From: Apostichopus japonicus
Lineage: Eukaryota; Echinodermata; Holothuroidea; Aspidochirotida; Stichopodidae
NCBI RefSeq assembly: GCF_037975245.1
Contig: NC_092577.1
Coordinates: 11,846,013 to 11,910,012, forward strand
DNA: 64,000 nt
Direction: 5' to 3'
Part shown: one piece after another, positions 46,877 to 58,500 of the stretch
Numbering within the stretch: position 1 is the stretch's first letter
Layout: each line of letters opens with the position of its first letter
Made by a program: the position numbers and the translations under genes
The notes under the pieces: model-generated
Databases searched by the model: none
The model's input: the letters and a program-made list of their open reading frames with translations, nothing else
What the model was told of the DNA's origin: nothing

Positions 46877-48175
46877 ATAGTTCGTTATGCTCATACAGAC
46901 TGCTCTTCTGGTCACCTGAAGCTTCTGTCGTCTTTCCTTACATAGTTAAACGTTTTATCAAGTAATCACACTTTTGTTCTATTTTCCCTCTAATACTAGC
47001 AGAAGCAGCTTTAAAATGCTTTAACATGCATTCTACGTTGAAATGAAAATGTCGTCCAAAGTGACAGACCTATAGCTTGTCACGCGATGGCTTAACAATT
47101 CAATATAATTAGATTCTTACCCTGTAATTCACACAAATTGCTTATTTTAACGCAAGTCGGCTGCAGTTATTTGTTATTTGGAATGCATCACGATGAGCGT
47201 GTTTTTACTTTACCCCTATCATATATTAAACTCTATCATGATTTCTATCTGCGCAAGATTGTTGCACTACTCAAATTGCCGCAAAATCAATACTTGACAT
47301 TTAAAGCTCGAACTTATACCAATTATATTTTTACTTCTTAACCTATTCCAACGTGGTTATTCTTTTCTTGACTTAAATCACAACATCCTACTTCCATTAA
47401 CATTCATAATGAAGAATATTCAAAAAGGCAAGGGAATTGTTTCTGTGATTGAGAAGACAACTGAAAGAGGAACAATAACGATGATGCGTTTGCTTTCTTA
47501 TGTATTGGGTTCGATACTAACAAATGAACGGTCGTGTCGACATCATACACATGACAGTGGTAGTGAGGTGACCGTTATTGAATTTGTGACACTGCAATGA
47601 TTGTCTGACAAAATATCCATCCATTCAACATTTATTCCAATATAGCGCCATCAATTACGACTGTCATATCCAAGTAGGACTATCTGCTGATACATCCTCA
47701 AGGGTGATTCTAAAATACATAAAAATGGATGTAGTTAACTGCCTTGTTCTGTCTATATTTGCTTTGGAAAACAACACAATAAAACCATATTTTGATTTTA
47801 TTTTCAATGTGATAAATAGTCACTTAATGCATTTAAAAGTGAACGGAAGAAACAAGAGATAAGCTTAATATTTCCATTTGCTAGTATAGATTCTCAAATT
47901 AATACATCAATTTATGTTACGATTTTCGTAGAAACCTCTAATGAAAACAAGGATTATTGCGAAAAACTTACTTATGATCAATGAAAGGCATACTTTTTTT
48001 CAATGACACAACACTCCATATACCATAACGTCCTTTTTCGTAGTGTCGGAGGCAGTCGTGGTGCAAGTACAACGTTATGATGGGATTTTTAGGTCGTAAC
48101 ATCTCCACTCCTCATACCAACAACCGTTATCCTATACGCAATTTCTTACATAATTCACACTCATTTCGCCTTGAT
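46877..48175. other. Spacer, no gene seen
   Basis: AT-rich with only short random-looking ORFs. I see no repeat or gene signature. Confidence 0.4.
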
Positions 48176-48337
48176 CCGTCCGTCCGTCCGTCCGTCCGTC
48201 CGTCCGTCCGTCCGTCCGTCCGTCCGTCCGTCCGTCCGTCCGTCCGTCCGTCCGTCCGTCCGTCCGTCCGTCCGTCCGTCCGTCCGTCCGTCCGTCCGTC
48301 CGTCCGTCTATCTATCTATATATCTATCTATCTATCA
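48176..48337. repeat. (CCGT)n followed by (ATCT)n microsatellite
   Basis: About 33 uninterrupted CCGT units (48176-48308), then ATCT/TATC units with one slip (48309-48337). It is read as PSVR repeats in all plus frames, which is not a real protein. It abuts the 3' end of the antisense LINE at 48338. Confidence 0.95.
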
Positions 48338-48850
48338 TAGTGACACGACACAAGCTTTGCACAATTTACGATTGTCAGCTGTTCCTATGAGCTGGTTTAA
48401 GTCCATTCCAGTCCATGTGTTCATGTTGTCAATAAAGGGTTTTACCGGACAGCCTCTCCTTCGTACCCTATATGTCCCCCGTTGCAATACAGTGTTAGTC
48501 AGACTGTTTTTATTTAAGTTGTTTAATTACATGACCAAACCACTGAAGTTTCCTTCTCTTTACCACTGAAAGGAGGGGTTCCTGTTCCCCTATGAAACTC
48601 TCCATTATTTGACATACTTGCTTGTTCGTGGTGTGCGAAATGTAATGGATCTAGAGAAGTCTCCGGATACAGTTCATTTCAAAAGCATTTACTCGGCTTT
48701 TCCATTATCCGCATGTAAAGTCTACGTTTCGCATCCATACAGGAACACTTTTGTTACTGGCGCTCTCATGAAACCCATTCTTTGTGATGTTCTTACCACT
48801 CCAGAAGGTCTTCAGATTTGCCATTGAAGATGCTGCAACTGCGATTCTGA
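48338..48850 (-). mobile_element. 3' end of a non-LTR retrotransposon (LINE), decayed
   Basis: Read on the minus strand, pieces of the C-terminal region of a LINE reverse transcriptase are visible across several frames: FLYGCET, then KRRKLQWFGHV, then RRRGCPVKPFIDN, then WTGMDLNQL, ending in a stop codon at the very edge of the microsatellite. The near absence of a 3'-UTR and the tail of short tandem repeats fit RTE-like elements. At least three frame changes and several stops show it is dead. Confidence 0.7.
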
Positions 48851-48939
48851 TCTAATCTCTTGCACTGAATTTGCATCATCCATGATTGTTGCCCATAAAT
48901 ATTTGAACTGAGCCACTGGCTTTGAGCATGTGCTTTTAA

Positions 48940-49215
48940 CGTGCAAAGAAAACGGACACGGACCAAAGGTCAACAGAACCAAAAACAATTCCAGTCTGTA
49001 TAACAACCACCAAAATCCCAACTGAAACCCACAAACAGAAATCTCTCACTTACATATGTACGTAATGTAGCGTTTAACGTGAGGTGAAAAGCACACGGAC
49101 CAAAAGGCCAACGGAACCAAACCAAAATGCTCTACAGACCAGCCCCAAAAAGCCAACTCCAGACCACAAACACAGACCCCCCCCCCTCAACCCATATTAT
49201 GTAACGACCACACAA
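48940..49215. repeat. Diverged tandem duplication, period about 137 bp
   Basis: Two copies of a unit beginning CACGGACCAAA, at about 48956 and 49094, share a succession of A/C-rich words. No coding signal is present. Confidence 0.5.
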
Positions 49216-49233
49216 ACCACCCACACCTAACAT

Positions 49234-49500
49234 CTAACTCACTCCAAATTTCATCCGGGGAACGCCGTCCCGATAGTACATGACAGGCTTGCGCCAGCGT
49301 CTACGAAAGGCAGTGTCGGGAAGCCGTGCAAGGTCCGCCTCCATGCGCAATCTAATGTAACTTTGCACGAGGGGGACGACAGCTTCGGCCCTCCAGACGT
49401 CCCCATCAAAAACTAGGCGGCATCTGCAGTCTGACATGAGTCTGACATGTAATAAACCAGAGGAACTGTATATCGGATTATATTGATTGTATAGCAACAA
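49234..49500 (-). CDS. Unrecognised ORF, 88 residues, possible exon or element remnant
   Basis: This ORF is much richer in GC than its surroundings, and its residues look protein-like: alternating charged and hydrophobic residues, many Arg, and a C-terminal MKFGV. I do not recognise the family. It may be the last exon or the end of an ORF from an inserted element, since the LINE remnant and a tandem repeat lie just left of it. There is no start signal I can defend. Confidence 0.25.
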   Translation of the reverse strand: MLLYNQYNPIYSSSGLLHVRLMSDCRCRLVFDGDVWRAEAVVPLVQSYIRLRMEADLARLPDTAFRRRWRKPVMYYRDGVPRMKFGVS

Positions 49501-49569
49501 GTGTGAAGGGTGCTGGTTTACGAAAAGGGGTTACGAAACTTCGTTGTAAGGTTACGAAGCGGTTGAAAT

Positions 49570-49863
49570 TTAAAGATTTTGAAAAGCTTTCGTAAATTCT
49601 TTTGATAAAACCTCTGAATCCTGGTAGTTTACGAATGTTTCCCATTTTATCCAGTCATTTTTCCGCTCCAAGTTGTGCTCTATAGTTGCCACAGATAACT
49701 TGCAACACAAAGGACCAGTCACATTGCAACTTTCGCAACTTTTCGAGTGCTGGGCTGGACTGGACTCCTTGCTATTAGGTGCATCATCTTTCCATTTTAG
49801 CCTAGTTTCATATCGCCGTAAATAGGATCTTAATGAGTAATAAACCTGAAGATAATGTTGCAT
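49570..49863 (-). CDS. Unrecognised ORF, 97 residues
   Basis: An open frame with plausible protein composition (a Cys pair SCESC, a charged and aromatic C-terminus with NDWIKWETF). I see no homologue in the window and no family I can name. It could be a remnant exon or chance. Confidence 0.15.
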   Translation of the reverse strand: MQHYLQVYYSLRSYLRRYETRLKWKDDAPNSKESSPAQHSKSCESCNVTGPLCCKLSVATIEHNLERKNDWIKWETFVNYQDSEVLSKEFTKAFQNL

Positions 49864-51275
49864 TCCGTTCTTTGAAGGAAGGATATATCTTGTTCCATGT
49901 ATCCTTTTACCAATTCATTCACGCCATTTCATCTTATTTCAATAATACCATGGAAGTGTCAAACTAGTACACAAACGTCATTGTTGAACAATACAGAAAG
50001 TCATTCTACCTCATTACCAAACATAACAGAATATTTTGGATACATCATTAACGATATACGCCAACTGTATATTCTTTTATATAGAAGACTTAATAAATCA
50101 ATCAGAAACAATTATATATCGCTAATATCAACGAAAGTTGCTAAAGAGGCTTTACCATAGTAGCAGAGACTTACTTTGATTAACTGGGTTAAAACATTTT
50201 AACATGCGTCTAAGGATGTGTTCCTTGGTTTTGTCGAATGTATCCCATCCAGATATACCCGACTATTTAGCTCGAATACGGTTGCATTCGTCGCACACAA
50301 ATCACGCATTATTTTTAGTTTCAAAGAACGTTTCGACCATTTCCAAATTAAGCGACAAATTAAGTATTCTAGGACAAATAATAAGTAAGGTTGACAAATT
50401 GTATTTACTACTTGTTACAACAACCATTCATATCCTAATTAACTACCAGGAGACATAATACCTCAATATGTTTTAAAATAAACCCAAATAAAAACAATGA
50501 ACATTCAATACAAGCAGAACAAACGTAGGAGTGTATGCTAATAAGTAAATAATAATGTGCAGTAAATAGAAGTAAATGGAAAACAAATTAACCTCATCGA
50601 TACTAATATCATACTCGGTTCATATAACTACACACAACGATGTTCTTTTCAACAACGAATTTAAATTAATTATGTGTATAACAAATATTGAGTTCCGGTA
50701 TTTTTGTGTATCAAATAATACAATCAGTTATATATGCACAGTCAGATGTTCTTTACCATTAAGTAATTTGAATTAGGTATTGTGTGTACCAAGTACTGTG
50801 CGTATGATGTAACGGTTGGGAATAGTCAGTGGTGTTGTTGACTTTATTATGGTGTCTTTGTAAATATTTCGGTGAAACAAACTACTTCATGTCGCTATCA
50901 AATAAAAAATAGTTTAGTCCAACAGGCACAGTCACTATCAATTGTCTTATTCAATAAGATTTTACGCAAACAGGATATTTTTAATAGAATGCAGTGTTCG
51001 ACCACGGATGCCATAAGAAAAGGCAGAATATGAATATTAATTTACTCGATTTGATCAATTGACTGAATTGAACCAGTTATGATAAATTTAGGAGTATAAT
51101 TCATATTCATGTTGTTTATGGAGATTTTCTGTCTGAGAAGAAAATAACCAAAGAAATAAAATAAATCAAACATTGTAATACACAATAAAGAAATCATATT
51201 ACTGATTAATAATTTTTTGTATTAAAGGTTAGTGCATCTTATTAGGTTATGTTTAATAAAATGTTGATATATTTC
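49864..51275 (-). other. 3' flank of TRIM copy G
   Basis: From about 49970 it matches the block at 34150-34500. From about 50780 it weakly matches the 3' flanks of D and E. No gene was seen. Confidence 0.4.
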
Positions 51276-52606
51276 CTACGTGATATTGACATTTAGACCG
51301 TACGTGTACAGCTTCCCGGAAGTATATGTTGCAAGTACAAGTTTTTCCGACCAATCTTCTTCTAATGATGTCACACAGCGAACGTTCTCATCTACTGTTC
51401 TTGTTGTGAGTAAATGTCGGCCATCCTGACTGTACTGTACCAGGATACCTCTCTCAAAAAGACCACTGTCATCAACCCATAACATGTAGATGAATTCGTT
51501 TTTGTCTGTGCAGACACTGTGAAGACTCCAGTCGTATCCATCGTGATCTGGTTTGGTGAATTCATACATCAGCTTACTCTCTGATTCCTCCATGGTGACT
51601 GCATATGCTCTATCACTACCGTTGCAACAGACAAGGAGACAACCTCTATGTACAGTGATGTCAAAAGCCCCATCGATGACATCTGGTAGGGTTAACATGT
51701 GACTGTAATTCAACTGATCAGTAAATACATACACATCTCTGCTATTAGTACCGACAATAATATGACTCGTCACAGGATCAGTAGTTACACAACTCACGTA
51801 CTGATCAGATGGCCACCTAGTAATGACGTCACAAATGTTCTTCTTGCTAAATGCACCATCACGTACATCGTAAATTCCGATGTCAGACTTACAAGCTGTT
51901 ATAACTTTGAACTCTGATAAAGGACAGCAATAACACCATACAAAGTACTTGCTCGTATCATTCTTGATCTGATCCTGCCGTTGTATTTCTCCTTTCCTGT
52001 TGACCACAGTGATGTGCGAGTACCATTTAGATGCCCTACCAGTTATGACGATATTGCCATCTCCGCTGCTTGTAATACCTTTGATTGACCAAACTTTAGC
52101 TTTGATTCCTGCAATATCAACAACTGACTCTTCATGCTGAGCAAGCGTGACGTTGTCTTTGAAATCAGATAAATATTCTAACTCTGTATTTTCCTTTATC
52201 ATTTCTTCTATTAGAGGTTCACATGCTGCTCTAATATCAGGAATACACTGAGCGTGTGTCCAATCGTCCTTAGAAGCAAGAATAGATGAGGTCGTTGCTG
52301 TAAAGTTCTCGTATCGTTTGATAATCGTGTCACAATAATCTGACATTTCTTTCAGCTCATCTTTATTTTTTTTTACACGCAAATCTTTGGTTGTTATTAA
52401 ATCCCTTAAGCATACATTTAAGCTTTCAAGTTTGCTAATGAATGTGCTCTCAGTTTGATCACATTTCTGATTAAACTCTTCGTATGCGGTGTCATATTGT
52501 CTTTTCACATTTTTCCTGATTTTATCATATTTTTCTCTAACTTGGTTTAATTCCTCTTCTAAATTAATGGTAATCTGATCGCATTTATCTTTTCCTCCTC
52601 TCTCTA
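51276..52606 (-). pseudogene. TRIM-like gene copy G, 3' half only, split by a CACTA transposon
   Basis: An open frame covers the second half of the coiled coil and the whole propeller to the stop at 51276. It runs past the first usable start codon (52508) up to 52606 without interruption. At 52606/52607 homology to the paralogues stops in the codons that read I-E-S-R-R-R elsewhere, and CACTGTAAAAA begins. The RING, B-boxes and first half of the coiled coil should lie on the far side of the element, beyond 64000. Eight codons (FISDITDV in copies B and D) are cleanly deleted between SDF and KDN, near 52165. No other defect is visible in the 440 or so codons present, so the insertion is probably fairly young. 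Confidence 0.9.
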
Positions 52607-52619
52607 CACTGTAAAAACT
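52607..52619. repeat. Left terminus of the CACTA-like element
   Basis: CACTGTAAAAACT marks the exact base at which TRIM homology ends. The reverse complement is expected at the other end, outside the window. Confidence 0.7.
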
Positions 52620-52644
52620 AAAAGGGTTTATTTACCCCAAAATA

Positions 52645-53345
52645 GGGTAAATGTAAATCCTGCATGTGGACACAAAGTATGGGTATTTATAACCACATTT
52701 AGATGTGCATTTACCCTTTATTGTGTCGCTATGCAGGATTTACATTTACCCACTATTTGGTTTCTTTTACACAATTTAGGTGTGAATTTACCCATTATTG
52801 TGTTGCTATGCAGGATTTACATTTACCCACTTTTTGGTTACTTTTACACAATTTATTTGTAAGTTTACCCTTTATTGTGTTGCTATGCAGGATTTACATT
52901 TACCCACTATTTGGTTACTTTAACACAATTTAGGTGTGAATTTACCCATATTTGTGTTGCTATGCAGGATTTACATTTACCCACTATTTGGTTACTTTAA
53001 CACAATTTAGGTGTGAATTTACCCATATTTGTGTTGCTATGCAGGATTTACATTTACCCACTATTTGGTTACTTTAACACAATTTAGGTGTCGATTTACC
53101 CATATTTGTGTTGCTATGCAGGATTTACATTTACCCACTATTTGGTTACTTTAACACAACTTAGGTGTGAATTTGCCCATATTTGTGTTGCTATGCAGGA
53201 TTTACATTTACCCACTATTTGGTTACTTTGACACAATTTAGGTGTCAATTTACCATTATTTGAGTTGCTAAGCAAGACTCACATTTACCCACTATTTGGT
53301 TACTTTTAAACAATATAGGTGTAAATTTATGTCTTAGTTGTGTTG
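52645..53345. repeat. Subterminal 77-bp minisatellite with TTTACCC motifs
   Basis: The motif ATGCAGGATTTACATT recurs at 52731, 52808, 52885, 52962, 53039, 53116 and 53193, with a degenerate eighth copy at 53270; the spacing is exactly 77 bp throughout. Each unit carries two TTTACCC-type words. A single perfect inverted copy of the 21-base core lies at 52645-52665, before the array. Such subterminal repeats are binding sites for the accessory protein in plant CACTA elements; the same role here is inferred. Confidence 0.9.
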
Positions 53346-55503
53346 ATGTGTGGGATTATTCCATTAGATCTTTTGGTACTATTATGCTTAAGATGTACAA
53401 CTACCTCTTTGATGCTGCTGCACATAATTTACAATTATATTAAAGGTATTCTGTATTGGCCCAAAATTATAGCATGCTATAATTGCTAGATGTTTTCAAA
53501 GAATACTTTCCTGGAGGTCACTACCCTCCAATGGTTCACAGACATTCTACATTGAGCACACAAGATGACTGAATGTCTCAGTGAGAAAAATTTCCTCAAG
53601 AGTGGTAATAAAAACAGTTCAGAATTTTAAGCAAAGATGACCATATTTGGCCAACACAGCATACCTTCATTGGGCTACATAACACAATGCAATTTAATTG
53701 TGCAGATTCTTGAATTAATATAATGGGTAAGAATGTTAAATTAGGAGAAAACTAGAAACTTCAAACATGAATACTACACTGCATAAACGTGATATGAATA
53801 ATCAATGCAATAGCATGTTTATATCAATCTAGGAATATTCATGCATAATGTACAATATGGTGAAGCAACACTTAAAGTTGGTAACATATGTGTATACTAG
53901 TAAAACCTTGACTAAAAAATGTTACATTTACTAATGTATGATCACATTTTCTCAACAATTAGAAACTGCCACAACCCATTACTAGGCATGTCAGGTATTA
54001 AACCATGTAACAATTTTCATTTACATCGATGAATACATTTGTAAAATTAAGGTGTGCCAATCTTTTAACATTAACATAAATCTCTATTGACCACAAATAT
54101 TACTTTCAGGTTGTCTGTTATGATTATGCTGTATCACTGTCACCTTAAAAATCTGGTATCACTCAAAAAGTGCATTACTTTGGCATAACATTGGTAAAAA
54201 AGACCATAACTCCCACTTTTATAAAATGGCTCAGCAAAAAATTGAGAAACTTGGAGAATATTGGGATAAACAATAATAACTTACTAATAAAAACAATTTG
54301 TATGTAAACAACTAACTTTGCAAATCAATGCAGGTACATCAACATGCTTTTGTTTATGATCAAACCCATCAGTTCTCACTGACCATGAATGTTGCATCAA
54401 CACAATAATGGTTTACATGATAAGACCTGTATGTTACTAAGTTGTAAATTAATAACTCTAAAACATACCTTAACTCTAATGTATGATTAATTATACAGTT
54501 CTTAGTGCTTTAACATTTCATGTTGATTTATCTTGAATACAACAGTACACTCAAAAAGTTGCATTAGAGTGGTGCATGTTTATGTGCACCACCCCCACCC
54601 CACCAACCAAATTTTGTTGTGACAGAACAAGCCACAATATATGGAACTTTCTTGTCACTGATCTAATTGTTCCAGCAATTGTCTCCATGATTTTATTTAT
54701 ATGTGCATCAAGCATTACAAAGATTATCGATAACAACTTCCTGGTCTTGGTATAAATTGACAAAAACAAAATCAAATCGAGCAAAGATAGGGTGATGCTT
54801 AAGTTTAGGCCTATGATTGTGAATGATCACCATTAACCATCTGTGTTGAGTGTAACCGAGGCTAACTGAAGAAGACTAGCATACAATTAGTCTACACTAA
54901 GCTTGCTTCAACTAGGCTGAACGTTAAACCTTAATCACTATACCCCTCTATGTTTATTGTAGACCCCACAATTTATCACAAAATATTACTGTACACAATT
55001 TGCTATTCTTAATGCTCATCAATCTTGGTTTGAATGTATAAAAAATTTACTGGCTTAGATAATTTGCTTAATATCAACTAATTGCTGTTTGGCCTTCTTA
55101 TTACACCCAGTTCTAATTGTATTAACAGCTTATTATTGACTTTACTATATGACACCTTTTATAAAGTTGCATTAGTGTTCCAACTAAATTTTCGCCCCCA
55201 ACTTTGCTCTTCGTCATAACAAGGCATGTCACAGCACTTCAAACTTGTAGTTGCCCCTGATCTCACTGTTTCACCAATATTGTAATGTTTAGTATTATAT
55301 ATCATTTAAGTGTATTAAGAATTACCCAAATTATCATTTTACACATTATTTGTCTTGTAAAATTGTGCTAACAAACTAAATCCCTGAAAACAACACTATG
55401 CAAATCCAGCAAACAATCTGAAAAACATAACTAACAATAATTCTGGGTCAACAAATAACAGAAAAACAATAGAACTTGAAGAAAAGTCACAAAATGAAAT
55501 AAA
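53346..55503. other. Non-coding interior of the CACTA-like element
   Basis: AT-rich, no exon-like signal on either strand, lies between the array and the last exon of the accessory gene. It probably contains that gene's 3'-UTR. Confidence 0.45.
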
Positions 55504-58500
55504 TCATGCTTGAAGTTTTGCAATTAATGAAATGATCTTTTGAGGCAATTTCCCCTTGTCTTTGCATTGCAGCAGACCATTTTGCAGAAATGTCAGTGTT
55601 CCTTTTACTTTGCCGTTATACTGTATGTTGAAAACATAATATGTTGCCAGCAGGATTAGAACTGCCTCAGGGAAAGATGCTGCAGTACTGCATTTTTCGT
55701 TTTCTGCAATGATTGTTATGTTTGATGGGTCCAGCGGATCCCCAGTGTATGTTATGACCGGTGTGCTGATTTCAACATCCGAGCTAACCTATCAAACAAT
55801 GAAATAAATAGGATGATTTATTCCTGATAACACATTTTCAAAGGTAATCCAGCTTCTTCAGAATCACATACACTAAACTTGCATTTGATAATATTACTTG
55901 GGAGCTGATTTGAATAAGCATCATTTCTAGCTATAAATGAATATTGCGAATGTTTCTATAACTCAGGGTATATATAAACCAGAATGTCAAATAACTTAGT
56001 GATTCCTTGCCATTATGAAGCAACATTAGATGGCATATTTTCCAACTTCCACCGTGCTGACCTGATATCACCAGAAGTGCCATTGGCCTTAGAGTATCGA
56101 ATAATAGGTGCCTATATAAGAAGATTGAATTTGAAACCAACTATCATTTCTTCAGCGATCAACTTTATTAAGACTTGGCTCTAATTGAAGACAAGTGAAC
56201 TGTGACCTCCATACAAAACATTCGGGATTTGCTACTTACCAAATGCTACCTAAATTCAATTCATGATATGTGGTGGTAATTAAAGGGTTCAGGTTTTCAT
56301 GTTTGTTGACCTCAAATGACCTCTGACCACAATCAAAAACAGGAAGAACCACCTACTCACCAAGGGTTACCTTGTGTTATCTTTTAATTCAAAGAAAAAA
56401 TAGGGATCATCTGCTCACCAGGGCTATCTACATATTACTCTTGAAGTGCAAACCATCTTTCACTTCTTGAGGTATAGTGTTTACAAACCGAGGCCTCACA
56501 CACACCTCGATCAGCATTGCATAGATTTCTTTGGCCTTAGAAGGGTTATCGACATATTACTCTTTACATCTTTTGCAAGTTTACAAATAATACACCAACT
56601 AATGAAAGGGTTATTAAAATGGGAAGCTTACATCATCATCACTGTTTTATAAACAGAAAGTTGCGATCTTCTTTCAGGAAGCCAGGTAGTATCCAGAGAG
56701 CTGCGGTCCATGTAGCATCTGTAGCAGAAATAAACACTGAAGTTATTGTCTTCATTCAGTGTAAATGAATGTAAAATGTAACACAACAGTAAACAATTTC
56801 ATGCTGATTTCCTGAAAATAACATAATGATTTAGTAAGTTGATGTAGTGTATCAATGCAGTTTTATCTCTGCACTCTTAAAAATAACTACATTGAAGTGT
56901 TCCTTAATTAATGTTTTATTGCAGGATTCAGTAAACCATCTAATTCATCCAATGACGACACTGTTGCTACTTTGCCTCATATGGTCACAACTTGTCTCCT
57001 TGCTCAGATTATCCTGTATATATGAAACAGGATTGGCCACATTTTTCTTCATTATCTTGAAAGACCTTGGATTTTTTTTTAAGTTTTCAAACATCTGCCA
57101 TCAGTTTAACTAATTTATATTTTAAGAAGCTGACAAAATGCTTGTCTCAACTGAAACTGTTAAGACATATCTCCTAGTCTACATAATAGTAAACTTTCTT
57201 ATTATTTTTGGTAATTAACTCAGCACTTTGAGATGTTAACTTACCCCTTTTGTCTTTTTCTGTCAATTGCTGAATAAAGTTGTTGTATTCAACAAGGAAT
57301 CGAAGAGTGCCCTTTGAGTGATTTGTGTTGTAGGTGATGATCTTTGCTGCAATGTCATCAAGATTTTTGTAGAACATCTCCGACACTGCATCCCAACTGA
57401 TGATGGCTGAAAAATCTTCTATGATCTATGAATTAAGGTAATAAAAAGGATGATAATGACATTGTATTAATAAATAACTTTCAAACAGGAACTTTCAGCC
57501 AAGTATTCGTGTTAGATCATTAAGTCAGTAAAAGAATCTTGTTTTGGCAGTTATTCATGATTTTCTTCAGTCAAACCTCTATTTTAGTAGAAATTCTAAA
57601 CATTCAAATACTCTTACATATCATCCATGGTATTTAGATTCACCTACTTTTTTGAAAATCCCTGTCAAAGCTAACAATGTGTTTCTTCCATGGTAAATAA
57701 AACAGCTATGATTAGCTCACTTGGCAGGTTAATTTGTGGCAAAATGCACTCATGACCCTTTTCCTTGAACTTTGTCTACCTCAAATGATTCTTGAACTAA
57801 AAAAGGTAGGAATCATCTACTAACCAAATGCAATCAACATTCTAAGGGATTTTTAAGAAGCCAGTAACTGACAATTTTAACACTTATTGCACTGTGTTTC
57901 ATGAATATCAGCTATGATTTAAGGAAGCTTCCCTTCCTGAGAAATCCTGAGAGCAAGCTATGCAGCATGAACACAAGTTCATTCACCCTTACATACACAA
58001 GCCTTAACATTGGCTTATGATTTCGTCAAACCAACAATTTCCAGTGTAGAACATTATAATCATAAGTCTTAATAATTAGGAATCATATGTTTGAAATTAC
58101 CTGTTCTGCACAAAATAGAGTAGGAAATTTGCCTCTGATTTCTGCTATTGGTGGTTTCTCCTCAAGTACAAGTCTCCTTCTCTCTCCAAATGTCAGTGCC
58201 ATTAATGACTTAATTTTGTTCTTGTCTTGTTTTTTCTTTGTTGATTCCTTTTGTAGTTCCTTAATGTGCAGTTTGATAGTCTCCTCTGTTTCACCCTCAG
58301 GTAGAGTCCAATCAGCTCCGTCTTTTCGTTCTCCCTCGTCAGTTGTTGCATGTGTAGATGTCTTCCTCTTCTTCACAACTACATCCCTCGTCATGTGTCT
58401 CCTCTCATTTCTGAACTTATCTTTGAGTGCATTTTTCAATGCATCCTACAAAACCAAGATGCAAAAATGAATGGAAGCTGCAGTATGATGAGATAATCTG

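Noticed and set aside
48077-48569. Long plus-strand ORFs made of Pro-Ser-Val-Arg repeats
   Set aside because: They are translations of the (CCGT)n microsatellite; a 4-base repeat of this kind is open in every frame. The flanking part is the antisense LINE.
52645-53345. CRISPR-like array
   Set aside because: Spacing is exactly 77 bp, but the whole unit repeats and there are no unique spacers. The host is an animal and the array is subterminal in a transposon.
52620-53345. Interstitial telomere repeats
   Set aside because: TTTACCC words resemble telomere-like motifs but are dispersed within a 77-bp unit rather than in direct tandem.
58087-58470. Plus-strand ORF of 127 residues
   Set aside because: It is the antisense of a clear minus-strand exon (58101-58445) with proper splice sites.
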